A stretch of 64,000 nt of DNA from Paraburkholderia mimosarum LMG 23256 = NBRC 106338 (GCF_000739815.1 NZ_BBJJ01000026.1:40091-104090); one strand, 5' to 3'; positions 43,523 to 62,633 are shown, counted from the stretch's first letter. Translations and numbers: made by a program. Notes: generated from the letters alone by a model not told the origin.

Positions 43523-44710
43523 ATGACACAGACCCTGCAACTTACCGAACAGGAAGAACAGCGCCAGACGATCGTGACACAGACCCTGCAACTTGCCATC
43601 GTTCTGCCCACGCTCAATGAGCGAAAGAACCTGCGGTCGCTGGTCGGACGGCTGGATGCCGCGCTCGCCGGCATCGCATGGGAAGCAATCTTCGTCGACG
43701 ACAACAGCCGCGACGGGACCGCCGACGAGGCGCGCGCGATCTCCCTGGAAGACCCGCGCATCCGCTGCATTCAGCGCATTGGCCGCCGGGGCCTGGCCAG
43801 CGCCGCCATCGAAGGCATGTGTGCCACCGCGGCGCCTGTTGTTGCGGTGATGGATGCCGATCATCAGCATGATCCCAAACTCCTGCCGCAAATGCTGGCG
43901 GCGATTGAATCGGGTCAATATGATCTCGCCTATGCCAGTCGCTTTGCCGAAGGCGCCAGCACAGAGGCATGGGGCAGGCCCGACCGCGTAAAGGCATCGG
44001 GCATTGCCAATGCGTTGGCCCGCCACGTGACTGGCATGAACCTTACCGACCCAATGAGCGGTTTTTTCATGCTGCATGCCAATACCTTGCGCGCCTACGC
44101 GCACCGCTTGTCGGGTGTGGGCTTCAAGATTCTGCTCGACATTCTGTCAACAGTTGATGTGCCGCTCAGGATAAAGGAACTTCCCCTTAACTTCGCAGCT
44201 CGTGCCGAGGGCGAGAGCAAGCTGGACAGGACCGTTGTATTCGAATTTCTCGTAGGTCTTTACGACAAGTGGCTGGGGCGCATCATTCCCACCCGCTTTG
44301 CCCTGTTTGGCACGGTGGGTGCGATCGGCGCCGTGGTGCACATGAGTGTGCTGGCGCTGGTGCTGTACCTGTTTGGGGCGGAATTTGCGGTCAGTCACTA
44401 TCCGAAGGAAGCCGCTTTCATCGTCGGCCAGACGGCAGCGGCGCTGACGGCCATGACCTTCAACTTCGTGCTGAACAACGAACTCACCTACGCGGACAAG
44501 CGGTTGCACGGGCTACTACCGCTCTTGCGGGGCTGGTGCGGCTTTGCGGCCACCTGCGCCTTTGGCATGCTGGCCAATATTGGCGTCTCGACGGTGCTGG
44601 TACGGTTGGGCGTCTATGCCTACCTCGCAGCGATTGTCGGCATTGTCCTCGCTTCCGTGTGGAATTTCGCGCTGTCGAGCAAGTTCGTCTGGGGCAAATA
44701 CGGTCATTGA
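43523..44710 (+). CDS. GtrB-GtrA fusion: polyprenyl-phosphate glycosyltransferase with C-terminal flippase domain
   Basis: Residues about 24-240 are a DPM1/GtrB-type GT2 domain (LAIVLPTLNERKNLRSLVGRLD, AIFVDDNSRDGTADEAR, VVAVMDADHQHDP, DPMSGFFMLH). Residues about 255-395 are a four-helix GtrA domain (RFALFGTVGAIGAVVHMSVLALV, MTFNFVLNNELTY, SVWNFALSSKFVWGKYG). Together they make a lipid-linked monosaccharide and flip it for side-chain addition. An exact 20-nt repeat at the 5' end (43524-43543 and 43575-43594) gives a 17-residue N-terminal extension; GTG at 43574 is an alternative start giving a normal GtrB N-terminus. Confidence 0.92.
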   Translation: MTQTLQLTEQEEQRQTIVTQTLQLAIVLPTLNERKNLRSLVGRLDAALAGIAWEAIFVDDNSRDGTADEARAISLEDPRIRCIQRIGRRGLASAAIEGMCATAAPVVAVMDADHQHDPKLLPQMLAAIESGQYDLAYASRFAEGASTEAWGRPDRVKASGIANALARHVTGMNLTDPMSGFFMLHANTLRAYAHRLSGVGFKILLDILSTVDVPLRIKELPLNFAARAEGESKLDRTVVFEFLVGLYDKWLGRIIPTRFALFGTVGAIGAVVHMSVLALVLYLFGAEFAVSHYPKEAAFIVGQTAAALTAMTFNFVLNNELTYADKRLHGLLPLLRGWCGFAATCAFGMLANIGVSTVLVRLGVYAYLAAIVGIVLASVWNFALSSKFVWGKYGH

Positions 44711-44764
44711 GGATGTTGCCCGTCTCGCTTGCAAGACATCCCTCTCACTGCCGGAGGTCGATTC

Positions 44765-45826
44765 ATGAAGTCTGTATCCGTGGCAATGGCTACCTACAAC
44801 GGTGGCCGATATCTGCTCGAGCAACTCCAAAGTCTCGCGTCACAAATTCGTCCGCCGGCGGAACTGGTCGTCACGGACGATGTCTCGACTGACGACACGT
44901 TGGCCATCCTTGCCGAATTCTCCCATACCGCACCATTCCCGGTGCGCGTATGCGTGAATACGCAGAGACTCGGCTATCGCGCCAATTTCATGCGCGCCGC
45001 CAGTCTGTGTAGTTCGGACCTCATCGCGTTCTGCGACCAGGATGACATATGGCGGCCCGATAAACTCCAACGCTGTGTGGACGTGCTCGAACGCACAGAC
45101 GCCTTAATGGCCTACCACGATGCGATTGTGACGGACAGCGCCCTGAGTCCCATCGGTACCCTTGCCAGGTTCGCCCCCCCCAACTCATACAACCCGCCGT
45201 TGAGTGTCGACCCCTTCATGGGCGTCAATGGCTTCACCCTCGTCTTCGACCGCCAGCTCGTACAGTTTTCGTCCCTATGGGATAGTTCTATCGATATGAA
45301 AGACGGCAAAAATCCGAACTCTCATGACCAGTGGTACTTTTTCCTCGCCCAAACCCTCGGCGCGCTCGCCTACGTTGACGCACCTCTAGCGCAGTACCGA
45401 CGGCACGAGTCTACGGTGACGTCATCCAGTTGGATCGGCGGGTCGCGTCTCTCACAGGCCCAGCATTTTTTGTTCGAGTGCCTCGGTCGCTGGGAGCATC
45501 TTGCGCTTGTTTTCGAGCGACGCGCAGCAATCCTGGATGAGATTGCGCGAGAGCCCGCGATCCCCCAAGCGGCCAGCGCACGAGCCGGGGCAGAAAAATA
45601 TCAGGCGCTTGCACGCATTTACCGCGAACGCATTGAGCTATATAAGGACGACAGGATTGTTCATCGGTTCCGGCAGTTCATGGGCATTCTCGCATCGGGT
45701 GGATATCGGTCCGGGGACGTATGGGCTAAGGGGCCCAAGAGCGGGATAAAAGATCTGCTTCTCGGCGTACTGCGCGTCAGTCGGATCGTGCCCGCCGCCG
45801 CGAAGATCAAACTGCGTGGATACTGA
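44765..45826 (+). CDS. glycosyltransferase family 2 (rhamnosyltransferase-like)
   Basis: The 353-residue protein begins KSVSVAMATYNGGRYLLEQLQSLASQI and has ELVVTDDVSTDDTLAIL, SSDLIAFCDQDDIWRPDKLQRCVDVLE, and SHDQWYFFLAQTLGALAYVDAPLAQYRRHESTVT. This is the pattern of GT2 rhamnosyl/glycosyltransferases of LPS and EPS. Start ATG 44765 has a CGGAGG SD. A C8 run lies within the gene at 45174-45181 (encoding FAPPNS). It completes the cassette bounded by IS3 remnants. Confidence 0.9.
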   Translation: MKSVSVAMATYNGGRYLLEQLQSLASQIRPPAELVVTDDVSTDDTLAILAEFSHTAPFPVRVCVNTQRLGYRANFMRAASLCSSDLIAFCDQDDIWRPDKLQRCVDVLERTDALMAYHDAIVTDSALSPIGTLARFAPPNSYNPPLSVDPFMGVNGFTLVFDRQLVQFSSLWDSSIDMKDGKNPNSHDQWYFFLAQTLGALAYVDAPLAQYRRHESTVTSSSWIGGSRLSQAQHFLFECLGRWEHLALVFERRAAILDEIAREPAIPQAASARAGAEKYQALARIYRERIELYKDDRIVHRFRQFMGILASGGYRSGDVWAKGPKSGIKDLLLGVLRVSRIVPAAAKIKLRGY

Positions 45827-46064
45827 GCGTTACTAGATCAGGAAGCCTCACCGGTCCTTTGGGACAACGGCGGACTCAGGTTGGCAATCCAAAGGGACGC
45901 CGCCCCGGTGTACCGGGATCGCTTTCACGTGCGAGCGCTCTTGCTGCTAGGGCCTTCGATTCTCCCGAACGCGAGAGGCCCAAAAGGTGCTCCTTGCAAC
46001 ATACGCCTGTGCGCAATTAGGAAATTCTCCTTCTCCAGACGGGCGCCGTAGCCACGTGAGTGGT

Positions 46065-46390
46065 TGGCGCCCGCGATGACACAGGCGCTCGACTGCGACG
46101 GCGATGCCGGTTCTTGCCAGCCTTCGTCTCTCGATGGGTGGCGCGCGCGTCCTCGGGCTCAGCCAATGCCTGCGTGGCCGCAGCGCGCCACTGCTCCAGT
46201 TCATGGGGATCCACGCTGTTCACGCGACACCAGGCGCTCTTGCTGGTGTCATCCAGCGCATTCGCGCGCCAGCGTTCGAGTGTTGACATCGAAATCTAAT
46301 CTCGTTGGCAACCGCTTCCACCGCAGCGCTCTCGGGCGGCAACAACCGCGCTATCGTTTTGCCCTTAAATGCTTGTCCGTATCTGGCCAC
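46065..46390 (-). pseudogene. IS3-family transposase OrfA remnant
   Basis: The leftward reading contains RYGQAFKGKTIARLLPPESAAVEAVANEI, then after a frameshift MSTLERWRANALDDTSKSAWCRVN and DPHELEQWRAAATQALAEPEDARA. These match the HTH and following helix of OrfA proteins that pair with IS2/IS407-like OrfB. The leucine zipper end and all of OrfB are missing here. The surrounding 45827-46594 (768 bp) has no other gene that I recognise. Confidence 0.8.
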
Positions 46391-46594
46391 TTCGTTCTTC
46401 CGTTATCGCTCCGCTGTTTCGTATTCGAGGCGACATCTATTCTGACGCATTCTGACCCGGGCCTCAAAGAGGAAAATGTTGCTGCAAATGCTTTGCAGGC
46501 GTTACGTGCAGGCCATCGCGTCGACGATTGTGTATAAGCCGATGCGCTCACCTGCCTCCAATACACACGCAGGGGCACTTTTATATTTTATATA

Positions 46595-48091
46595 TTACAT
46601 TCCCATTCGATTTCTGACTTCGTTCTCTAAATATTGCTTCCCAGAGTCGGGTTTGCATTCGCCGGAACGTTTGTAGATGCATAGACCAAGGAGGCCTTTG
46701 AAATTAGGGCTTTGCTGGCTCGGCGTCTTAACGCACTGCCCCAGAGAATATCCTTCCTGAAGAAGAAAGCTTTTATATTTTTCGCCAGCTAGAATTACAT
46801 TAAAATATGTCTTTTGTGTCGAAAATTCATTGGTTAAGTCGGGATCTATAAACATATAGATAGGAATATCGCGATCGATATAAGCGTATGACGTAGGGGT
46901 ATTGCCGCTCTTCAGGTCGTTGTGACTCGTCAAAGAAGCCAAACCACACATGTTCGGTTCATTGTGAAGCTCTCGCCATGCTCTGATCAGACCAAACGCG
47001 GTGGCCCTCTTGTCATGAACGCTGGCATATGCCCAATTGACCGAAAATACTCCCCATACCGCTACCAACAAAACGGATGCTACGATGGCGACCCGCCGGC
47101 GATAGCTCAGCACAAAAGAAAGTACATCCGCAGTTCCTATTGCTGCGAGGAAAATGCCGATCGAAATTGAAAGAAATATGAAGCGCGGTTCCTTGTGGCC
47201 GATCAAGGAGTGACTTAGCAAAGTTGCAATGGCGGCAAGGGCCATCACCGGAAAGCGTCGAGCCCCAATGGCGCTAAGAATCGTCACGAAAATCAGGGAT
47301 GGTCCGCCATAATCATATAAAAAGGAAAAATAAAATGCGAAGGGTGAGACGCCGAAATTGCTGCTTCTGCCTAATATTAGATTATATTTGTAGTTCTCCA
47401 CCATCCATTGAAGTGGATATTGACCATGCAGAACATCGAATACACCGGAAGATAGGAGCCCTATTATCCCGCCTGCGGCAATTGAGGCGAAATTTTTTAC
47501 CTGCAATCTACTATAAAAAAATCCAGCCAGCACGGCGGCGGGCGCGTATTGGAGGCGTGCGGCCAACGTCAACCCCAAGCATATTCCTCCTGCGAGACCC
47601 AAACTTCTACGATTTTTCGATCTTTCCAGAAACGCGCAGGCAATGAAAAAGAAATTAGTACCGATCCCTTCTGAAATTGCCCTCGATGCAAACAAGATCG
47701 GCTCAAAAGAAACCGCCATTGCCAATCCCGCAAGAGCTGCATGCGTTTTTGAGATATTTTTCGAGATATAAATTGAAGAATAAACAATGGAAGTAGAAAA
47801 TAATACAAGAAAGATACGCATTGTGAGCAGGCTATAATTCGTGTCTCCAAAAAATTCCTTTCCGATATATACAAAAGGTGCTAGAATTCCTGGTAGAAAA
47901 TAACTCCTCATTCCCAGTCGATATTCCCACGTGACGATACTTCTGCCAAAGTCGAGCGCGTACGCTGGTTCTATGTACTGAAATACCTCATCTGCCACCA
48001 GCCAATAGTCTGGGATTGAAAGTATAATTCTCAAAACTAAAGCAATACAGATGATAACTGTAACGTAATTCCTATTTATTACCTTTATCAT
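46595..48091 (-). CDS. GT-C mannosyltransferase, Alg9/PIG-B-like (GT22 family)
   Basis: The 498-residue, about 11-helix protein has YWLVADEVFQYIEPAYALDFG in the first loop (the acidic motif DE) and SLIGHKEPRFIFLSI, containing the HKExRF motif characteristic of Alg9-type dolichol/GPI mannosyltransferases (GT22). Bacterial members use lipid-linked sugars at the periplasmic side. The gene is strikingly AT-rich compared with all its neighbours (many ATA, AAA and TTT codons), a sign of recent transfer. The start ATG 48091 is preceded by an AAAGAGAGC purine stretch. Confidence 0.85.
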   Translation of the reverse strand: MIKVINRNYVTVIICIALVLRIILSIPDYWLVADEVFQYIEPAYALDFGRSIVTWEYRLGMRSYFLPGILAPFVYIGKEFFGDTNYSLLTMRIFLVLFSTSIVYSSIYISKNISKTHAALAGLAMAVSFEPILFASRAISEGIGTNFFFIACAFLERSKNRRSLGLAGGICLGLTLAARLQYAPAAVLAGFFYSRLQVKNFASIAAGGIIGLLSSGVFDVLHGQYPLQWMVENYKYNLILGRSSNFGVSPFAFYFSFLYDYGGPSLIFVTILSAIGARRFPVMALAAIATLLSHSLIGHKEPRFIFLSISIGIFLAAIGTADVLSFVLSYRRRVAIVASVLLVAVWGVFSVNWAYASVHDKRATAFGLIRAWRELHNEPNMCGLASLTSHNDLKSGNTPTSYAYIDRDIPIYMFIDPDLTNEFSTQKTYFNVILAGEKYKSFLLQEGYSLGQCVKTPSQQSPNFKGLLGLCIYKRSGECKPDSGKQYLENEVRNRMGM

Positions 48092-48616
48092 TTCATGCTC
48101 TCTTTAGAGTGCCGCGCGAGCTAGCAAGCTGCTGAAATAAGACCCTGTGGAATTTCGACGCTTCGAATGCGAATTAATAACAAGAACGCCAATAATTTCG
48201 CTTTCGAATCTTATCTCTCGCAAGCCTCAAGAACTCTTTCAGCCTGATGGTAGCGGTGTGATGTATCAGCCAACTCATCTTGCGCTTCCCGGTTGATCAG
48301 TTGTTCGGTTAGCGATGCGTCCTTCCCTGGATGTATAGCCTCACGCCGGAAGAGATGAACTGCAGACGCCACTAAAGCGTGGCCAAGCCCGACCAGCTTC
48401 GAGGCTCACCTTGCGCGACGCCACGAAGCGCGCGCTTTCCATGGGTCGCGGTTGCAGCGTCCTGAACCGAGCGCTCGTCTGCCAACGCCAATCCTCGGGC
48501 GGCAAGCAACCGATCCATCACTTTTGTATTCCGGACATAAAGGCCAACGCTTGGCCCGATCTGCTGAGATACATTCTCTGCAGTGCTTACGAAACCACTC
48601 CAAGCCTTGGTGCAGC
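48092..48616. other. intergenic region, GT-C gene / NRPS terminal gene
   Basis: This 525 bp region has no gene that I can name. On the leftward strand a stop-free frame of about 85 codons spans roughly 48370-48625 (TAFLSCTKAWSGFV...LLAARGLALADERS...). It overlaps the 3' end of the condensation/thioesterase gene and looks like the tail of a degraded gene. The part next to the GT-C gene is AT-rich and contains its promoter. Confidence 0.4.
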
Positions 48617-50929
48617 TCAGGAATGCGGTGAAGCGTCCTGCTCGCCACTACTGGCTTCAACGCTATTCGCTTCGATCCTGGCCAGGCGCTCCCGCAATTG
48701 CTTGCCGATGACGCTAGCGCCGGCCGCGCGGAAGACCTGATCGTGCATGCCTGGCACCTCCGTGACGACCAGTTTTCCCGTTACCGCCTGATGCCATCCC
48801 AGGTCCCACGCGAACAGGCGCCCGTTGAGCACCTGGCCGCTGCGGAAGACCTGCACATCGCCGTCGTAGGGAGCGGGACGGTACTGCGCCTGCTGAGCCA
48901 GCAGATATTCGATGTACCAGCGATTCTCGGAGATTATATGCTCTGAAGCATTTCCCCTGATCAGACCGAGCTTGAGAGCAAGTTGCGCAATGCGGAGCGC
49001 GCGCACGATCCGGTACTGGCTGAGAAAGGCGACCATCGAGGTCTCGCCCCGCATGGCCTTGCGGAAGTCGCGCGGAATGTTGTCCGCACGCACCTGCATC
49101 TTGCGCAGTTGCCGATCGTACCAGGGCATCGACTCGCGATAACCTGGGCACCAGGAGTCGTTGAGGATGACGAGCTCCACTGTTTCGCCCTCACGCCGCA
49201 GCTGATGAGCCGCTTCCAGCGACATCGCGCCCAGCACGCAGTGTCCCATGAGGATATAGGGGCCCCTTGGCCGGGCCAGCCTGATCAGCCGCACGGCGTC
49301 CGCGGCGATATCCTGGAACGCACGTTGCGGGAACTCGCGCGGGGCGCCTTCCGGCATCATGGGAATGTCGATGAGGGGCCGTTCGGAGCCGATCTGCTGA
49401 GCCAGTCCATAGAGCACGGCCGTGTTGTTGAGCGCGATGATGGGCGTTGCCGGGCCATCCTCGTTGTATCTCACGATATTGCGTGCCTTCGCCGCCAGTT
49501 CTGCCTGACTCATGAAACCGCTGGCACCGACACCTCCCACGAATGTCGCCGTCTCGCTCGCGGGCGCGGTGGACAGCGGCCGTTCGGCCACGATCTCAAC
49601 GGCTTCCAGGATTTCACGCCACTTCGCCAGATGGCGGTCAATGGTCTCAATGTCGTAAAGGTCCGTGTCGCCTTCGCAGGAGATGCGCCAGCCCTGCGGG
49701 CGCCGCACCATAAAGAAGTTGAGGTCGTAGAGCGCACCCGCATTGAAGGAAGGCGAAGTCGTCGCGGCGAAGTCCTGGCGGCGCACCTCGTCGCCCATGC
49801 CGACGAAGCTTTGCTGCAGGGCGAAATTGACCGAGCACAGCGGCGGCCGGTTCATATCGGACACCTCGCCCGCCATTTCAATCATGTCCTCGAACGGCAG
49901 ATGAAGATGCTCGATGGCATCGCTGAGCTTGGCGCCACACTGCACGCTGATATCGGCAAGCGTGCTGCCTTGTGGCACGTCGAGGCGCAGGATCACCGTG
50001 TTGATGAGCGGCCCGACTACGCCTTCGAGTTCCTGTTGATCGCGCACCGACATCTGCGTGCCCATGGCGACTTTGGTCTGGCCGGTCGCCTTTTGCAGCG
50101 ACATCGCGAGGGCTGCAGCCGCGACGCTGAAGAGCGTCACGCCTTGCGCCCTGGAGGCCGCGATCAGGCGTTCGCTCAGTGCGTCCGGTAATAAGATCGA
50201 GCGGATGACGCCCTGGAAGCGCCGCTCTGGTGGCCTGGGGCGATCGCCAGCAACGTCGAAACGGCTAAAGCCCTTAAGCTCCTGGCGCCAGTAGACGCGA
50301 GCGCAATCGATCGCCGCACTGGCCAGGAACTCGCCTTTCCACAGCGCGTAGTCGCCATGGTGAAGGTCGACGTCCGGGTAATCGGGATCGCGGCCCTCGT
50401 GCAGCGCCGCTAGTCCTTCGACGAGTTCGCGCACGAGGATCGCGAAGGACCAGCCGTCCATCACGAGCGAATGGAACGTTAGCTGCAACTCGCCTTGGGT
50501 GCTCGATCTCGGCAGCCACACGGCCCGGAAGAAGGACGCCGACGACAAGTCGAAAGGCGTGCGGGCCTGCTCCTGACCCACACGCTGCGCCTCGGCCAGC
50601 GCGGCCTGTTCATCCAGAGCGCCGAGATCCACCACCTCGAGCCGGAAGGGTGCGCGGCTCCAGACCTGCTGGCGCAGTCCCGCGCCTGTCATCAGGAAGC
50701 CGGTGCGCAAAATCTCGTGCCGCGCGACGAGCTCGCTGAGCACCTTTTCGATGCTCGCCCCCGTGAGCGGTCCCGACAATTGCAGCCGGAAGGCGATGTT
50801 GAGCGCGGAGGCCTTTGGCGACGCCTTCTGCTCGTGCCAGTAGCGTACCTGGCAGGCGGTCGCCGGGAAGAGGGCGTGGCCGGCCTCGACTTCCTGCACA
50901 GGTGCGATGTTCAAGGCTATTCCGTTCAT
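48617..50929 (-). CDS. NRPS termination protein: atypical condensation domain + Cys-type thioesterase
   Basis: The 770-residue protein begins 3 nt after the large NRPS-PKS gene on the same strand. Residues ~18-450 form a condensation-like domain (FPATACQVRYWHEQ, HEILRTGF, VVGPLINTVILRL, LPFEDMIEM). Its active-site motif HHxxxDG is HSLVMDG at 153-159: the second, catalytic His is Ser (codon TCG read directly). Residues ~495-755 are an alpha/beta-hydrolase thioesterase with GHCVLG (Cys564 at the nucleophile position), ILND (Asp591) and PGMHDQ (His729), so a Cys-Asp-His triad is plausible. There is no carrier domain. It probably offloads the product held on the last T domain; whether the C domain condenses or only binds is open. 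Confidence 0.9.
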   Translation of the reverse strand: MNGIALNIAPVQEVEAGHALFPATACQVRYWHEQKASPKASALNIAFRLQLSGPLTGASIEKVLSELVARHEILRTGFLMTGAGLRQQVWSRAPFRLEVVDLGALDEQAALAEAQRVGQEQARTPFDLSSASFFRAVWLPRSSTQGELQLTFHSLVMDGWSFAILVRELVEGLAALHEGRDPDYPDVDLHHGDYALWKGEFLASAAIDCARVYWRQELKGFSRFDVAGDRPRPPERRFQGVIRSILLPDALSERLIAASRAQGVTLFSVAAAALAMSLQKATGQTKVAMGTQMSVRDQQELEGVVGPLINTVILRLDVPQGSTLADISVQCGAKLSDAIEHLHLPFEDMIEMAGEVSDMNRPPLCSVNFALQQSFVGMGDEVRRQDFAATTSPSFNAGALYDLNFFMVRRPQGWRISCEGDTDLYDIETIDRHLAKWREILEAVEIVAERPLSTAPASETATFVGGVGASGFMSQAELAAKARNIVRYNEDGPATPIIALNNTAVLYGLAQQIGSERPLIDIPMMPEGAPREFPQRAFQDIAADAVRLIRLARPRGPYILMGHCVLGAMSLEAAHQLRREGETVELVILNDSWCPGYRESMPWYDRQLRKMQVRADNIPRDFRKAMRGETSMVAFLSQYRIVRALRIAQLALKLGLIRGNASEHIISENRWYIEYLLAQQAQYRPAPYDGDVQVFRSGQVLNGRLFAWDLGWHQAVTGKLVVTEVPGMHDQVFRAAGASVIGKQLRERLARIEANSVEASSGEQDASPHS

Positions 50930-50932
50930 CGC

Positions 50933-60862
<9,930 letters not shown>

Positions 60863-61282
60863 TTGCTACTCCCCCACGATTTTGGCGAAGGTCCGGTGCT
60901 AAGCAAGGCCTGGCGATGGGCTCGCGGCACTTGCGCAGAACGGCAGCCGGTCACAGGAAGCGCAAGCGCTAGGCGGCTTTGCGCACCGGCTCGTGTCCCA
61001 AGTTTGAAATTTGCTGTAGGAGGAAGTTAATCTTCCGCGGGATACCTATCCGTTCGCCGTCGCACACACGATGTGCTGCTGCAACACGTCGCGCTGGGTT
61101 GCGAGGGCGCATCCGCGCTCAGGATGCCGCCCGCTTTCCGCCATGCGGGCGGGATTGGCGGCGATTGCGGCGTGGGTTCTCAGTGCGTTTTTTCGGGGCG
61201 AAGACCGGTGATTCGGGTGTGGCGTTGTGCGCGGCAGCAAGCGGATCGCGACCATGACGGCGCGCCCGAGGCGTGGCCCAGC
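60863..61282. other. intergenic region, PPTase / NRPS-PKS gene
   Basis: This 420 bp region precedes the NRPS-PKS gene on its strand. It probably holds its promoter or is a leader within a PPTase-NRPS transcript. Only short unlikely frames are present. No repeat or RNA element was recognised. Confidence 0.45.
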
Positions 61283-61993
61283 TCAGTTCATCTCGATAAT
61301 CGACCAGCCATGGTGGCGGGCCGCCACGGCTCCCGCGCAGGTCGCACTGGGTGACAGGGAGCGAATGCACCAATGCGAGGCCTCCTGCGCCTCGCCGCCG
61401 ACAAAGCGCGGTGTAGTGTCCCCGTGAACGGATAGATCGAACTCGAAATGCTCCGGCGGCAGGATGAAGCCCGTGCCGAGCGCCTTCAGGCAGGCCTCCT
61501 TGCGCGCCCAGGTTTCAAAGAAAATCGTTTGCCGCTCTGCCGACGGGAGTGCGTCGAATTGTTCGCGCTCTTGAGCGGAGAAGACTTCGAGCGGTATGCT
61601 CTCCTCGATCGGACGAATATGTTCTACGTCGATGCCTACCTCCAACCCGCTCGAAACGGCGAGCGCCGCCGTATTTTCGCTGTGGCTCAGGTTGAAGCAG
61701 ATCCTCCATCCAGCGGGATGGCTCGTGCAAAATGGTTTGCCTTCCGGACCATACTCGAGTGCAACCGCCCGCGCAGAGAGCGCGGCATAGCGGCCAAGAA
61801 TCTGCCTGAGTTTTCCCCGTCCGGTCACGTACCGGCAGCGATGCAGATCGAAGTGAAAGTTACCGGCCCGTTCGCGCTCCTGCTCGGAAAGCATCTCCCA
61901 GTATCGATCAAAATGGCTCCCGCAGGCGTCAAGGTCCCATTGCCAGACATGGACTTCTTGCATGGTTGGCGGCGTGAGTGGCGACGAGGACAT
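61283..61993 (-). CDS. Sfp-type 4'-phosphopantetheinyl transferase
   Basis: The enzyme attaches phosphopantetheine from CoA to carrier domains. Visible motifs are GKPFC and RICFNLSHSENTAALAVS (PPTase P1/P2), GIDVEHIRPIEE (P2, Mg-binding Asp), and FFETWARKEACLKALGTG (WxxKEA, P3). It is an Sfp/Gsp-type enzyme of about 235 residues. I start at ATG 61993 (MSSSPLTPPTMQEVHVW); ATG 61963 (MQEVHVWQWDLD) is as likely and an ORF to 62152 exists. It lies just upstream of the NRPS-PKS gene and so probably primes its three carrier domains, and perhaps the ACP at 21513. Confidence 0.92.
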   Translation of the reverse strand: MSSSPLTPPTMQEVHVWQWDLDACGSHFDRYWEMLSEQERERAGNFHFDLHRCRYVTGRGKLRQILGRYAALSARAVALEYGPEGKPFCTSHPAGWRICFNLSHSENTAALAVSSGLEVGIDVEHIRPIEESIPLEVFSAQEREQFDALPSAERQTIFFETWARKEACLKALGTGFILPPEHFEFDLSVHGDTTPRFVGGEAQEASHWCIRSLSPSATCAGAVAARHHGWSIIEMN

Positions 61994-62633
61994 TGAGGGC
62001 CTGGTTCGACTTGCGGTGGGAAGTGTCGGTGCGGCACCGGGCTTCGCGCGCCACCCGGTTGAATGCGCAACTAATGGCACACGCACCAGAGAATGTACAG
62101 ATACAACTCGCGCGGATTTGTTGGGCAACCCACGGAACAACACTTGCGACACGGCCTACGATTCGTCAGAACGTGATGCAATTACGCTGCACCTGCGTGC
62201 GCGCATCCGTACGGAGATCGACGAGTCGACGCGGCAATTGCCGAAACGAGATGTCGACACAAAATCTGTGAGGCTCTCCGAAAATTAGCTCGGCTGCATG
62301 GTCCTTTGCGACTCGATGCGGCGCCGGACGAATCATCTATTGCTTTTGCTTCCGGAACGCCTCTCGCTTACGTTCGTTTTTGAACTGCGTCAGCTCCATG
62401 GCGTTTGAAAGAAACCGGGCCGAAGTCAGGGAGGAAGATTTGTCAATCATATATGTATGAATTAGTAAGTATGTTTAATGATTACGTAATGAATGTCGCG
62501 GCGTCTACAGTGGATGGATATGTTCCACGGTAAGGAAGGTAAGAATAAGTGTGGTCGACGTGCTACCAGATCAGGATCGATAGTCCTACTCTTTGCACGA
62601 GGAAATTGTCGAAATTCAGGTTCGAGGTGCGGG
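61994..62633. other. intergenic region, PPTase / GT2 gene
   Basis: This 640 bp divergent region has no recognisable gene. Position 62118-62138 carries the near-copy of the 36932-36952 motif. An AT-rich block at about 62442-62495 (CATATATGTATGAATTAG and following) contrasts with the rest and probably contains the promoter of the downstream GT2 gene. Confidence 0.5.

Noticed and set aside
48240..48265. GGTAGCGGTG-like sequence as an ops/JUMPstart element
   Set aside because: It matches only a few bases of the ops core and no rightward polysaccharide gene follows it.
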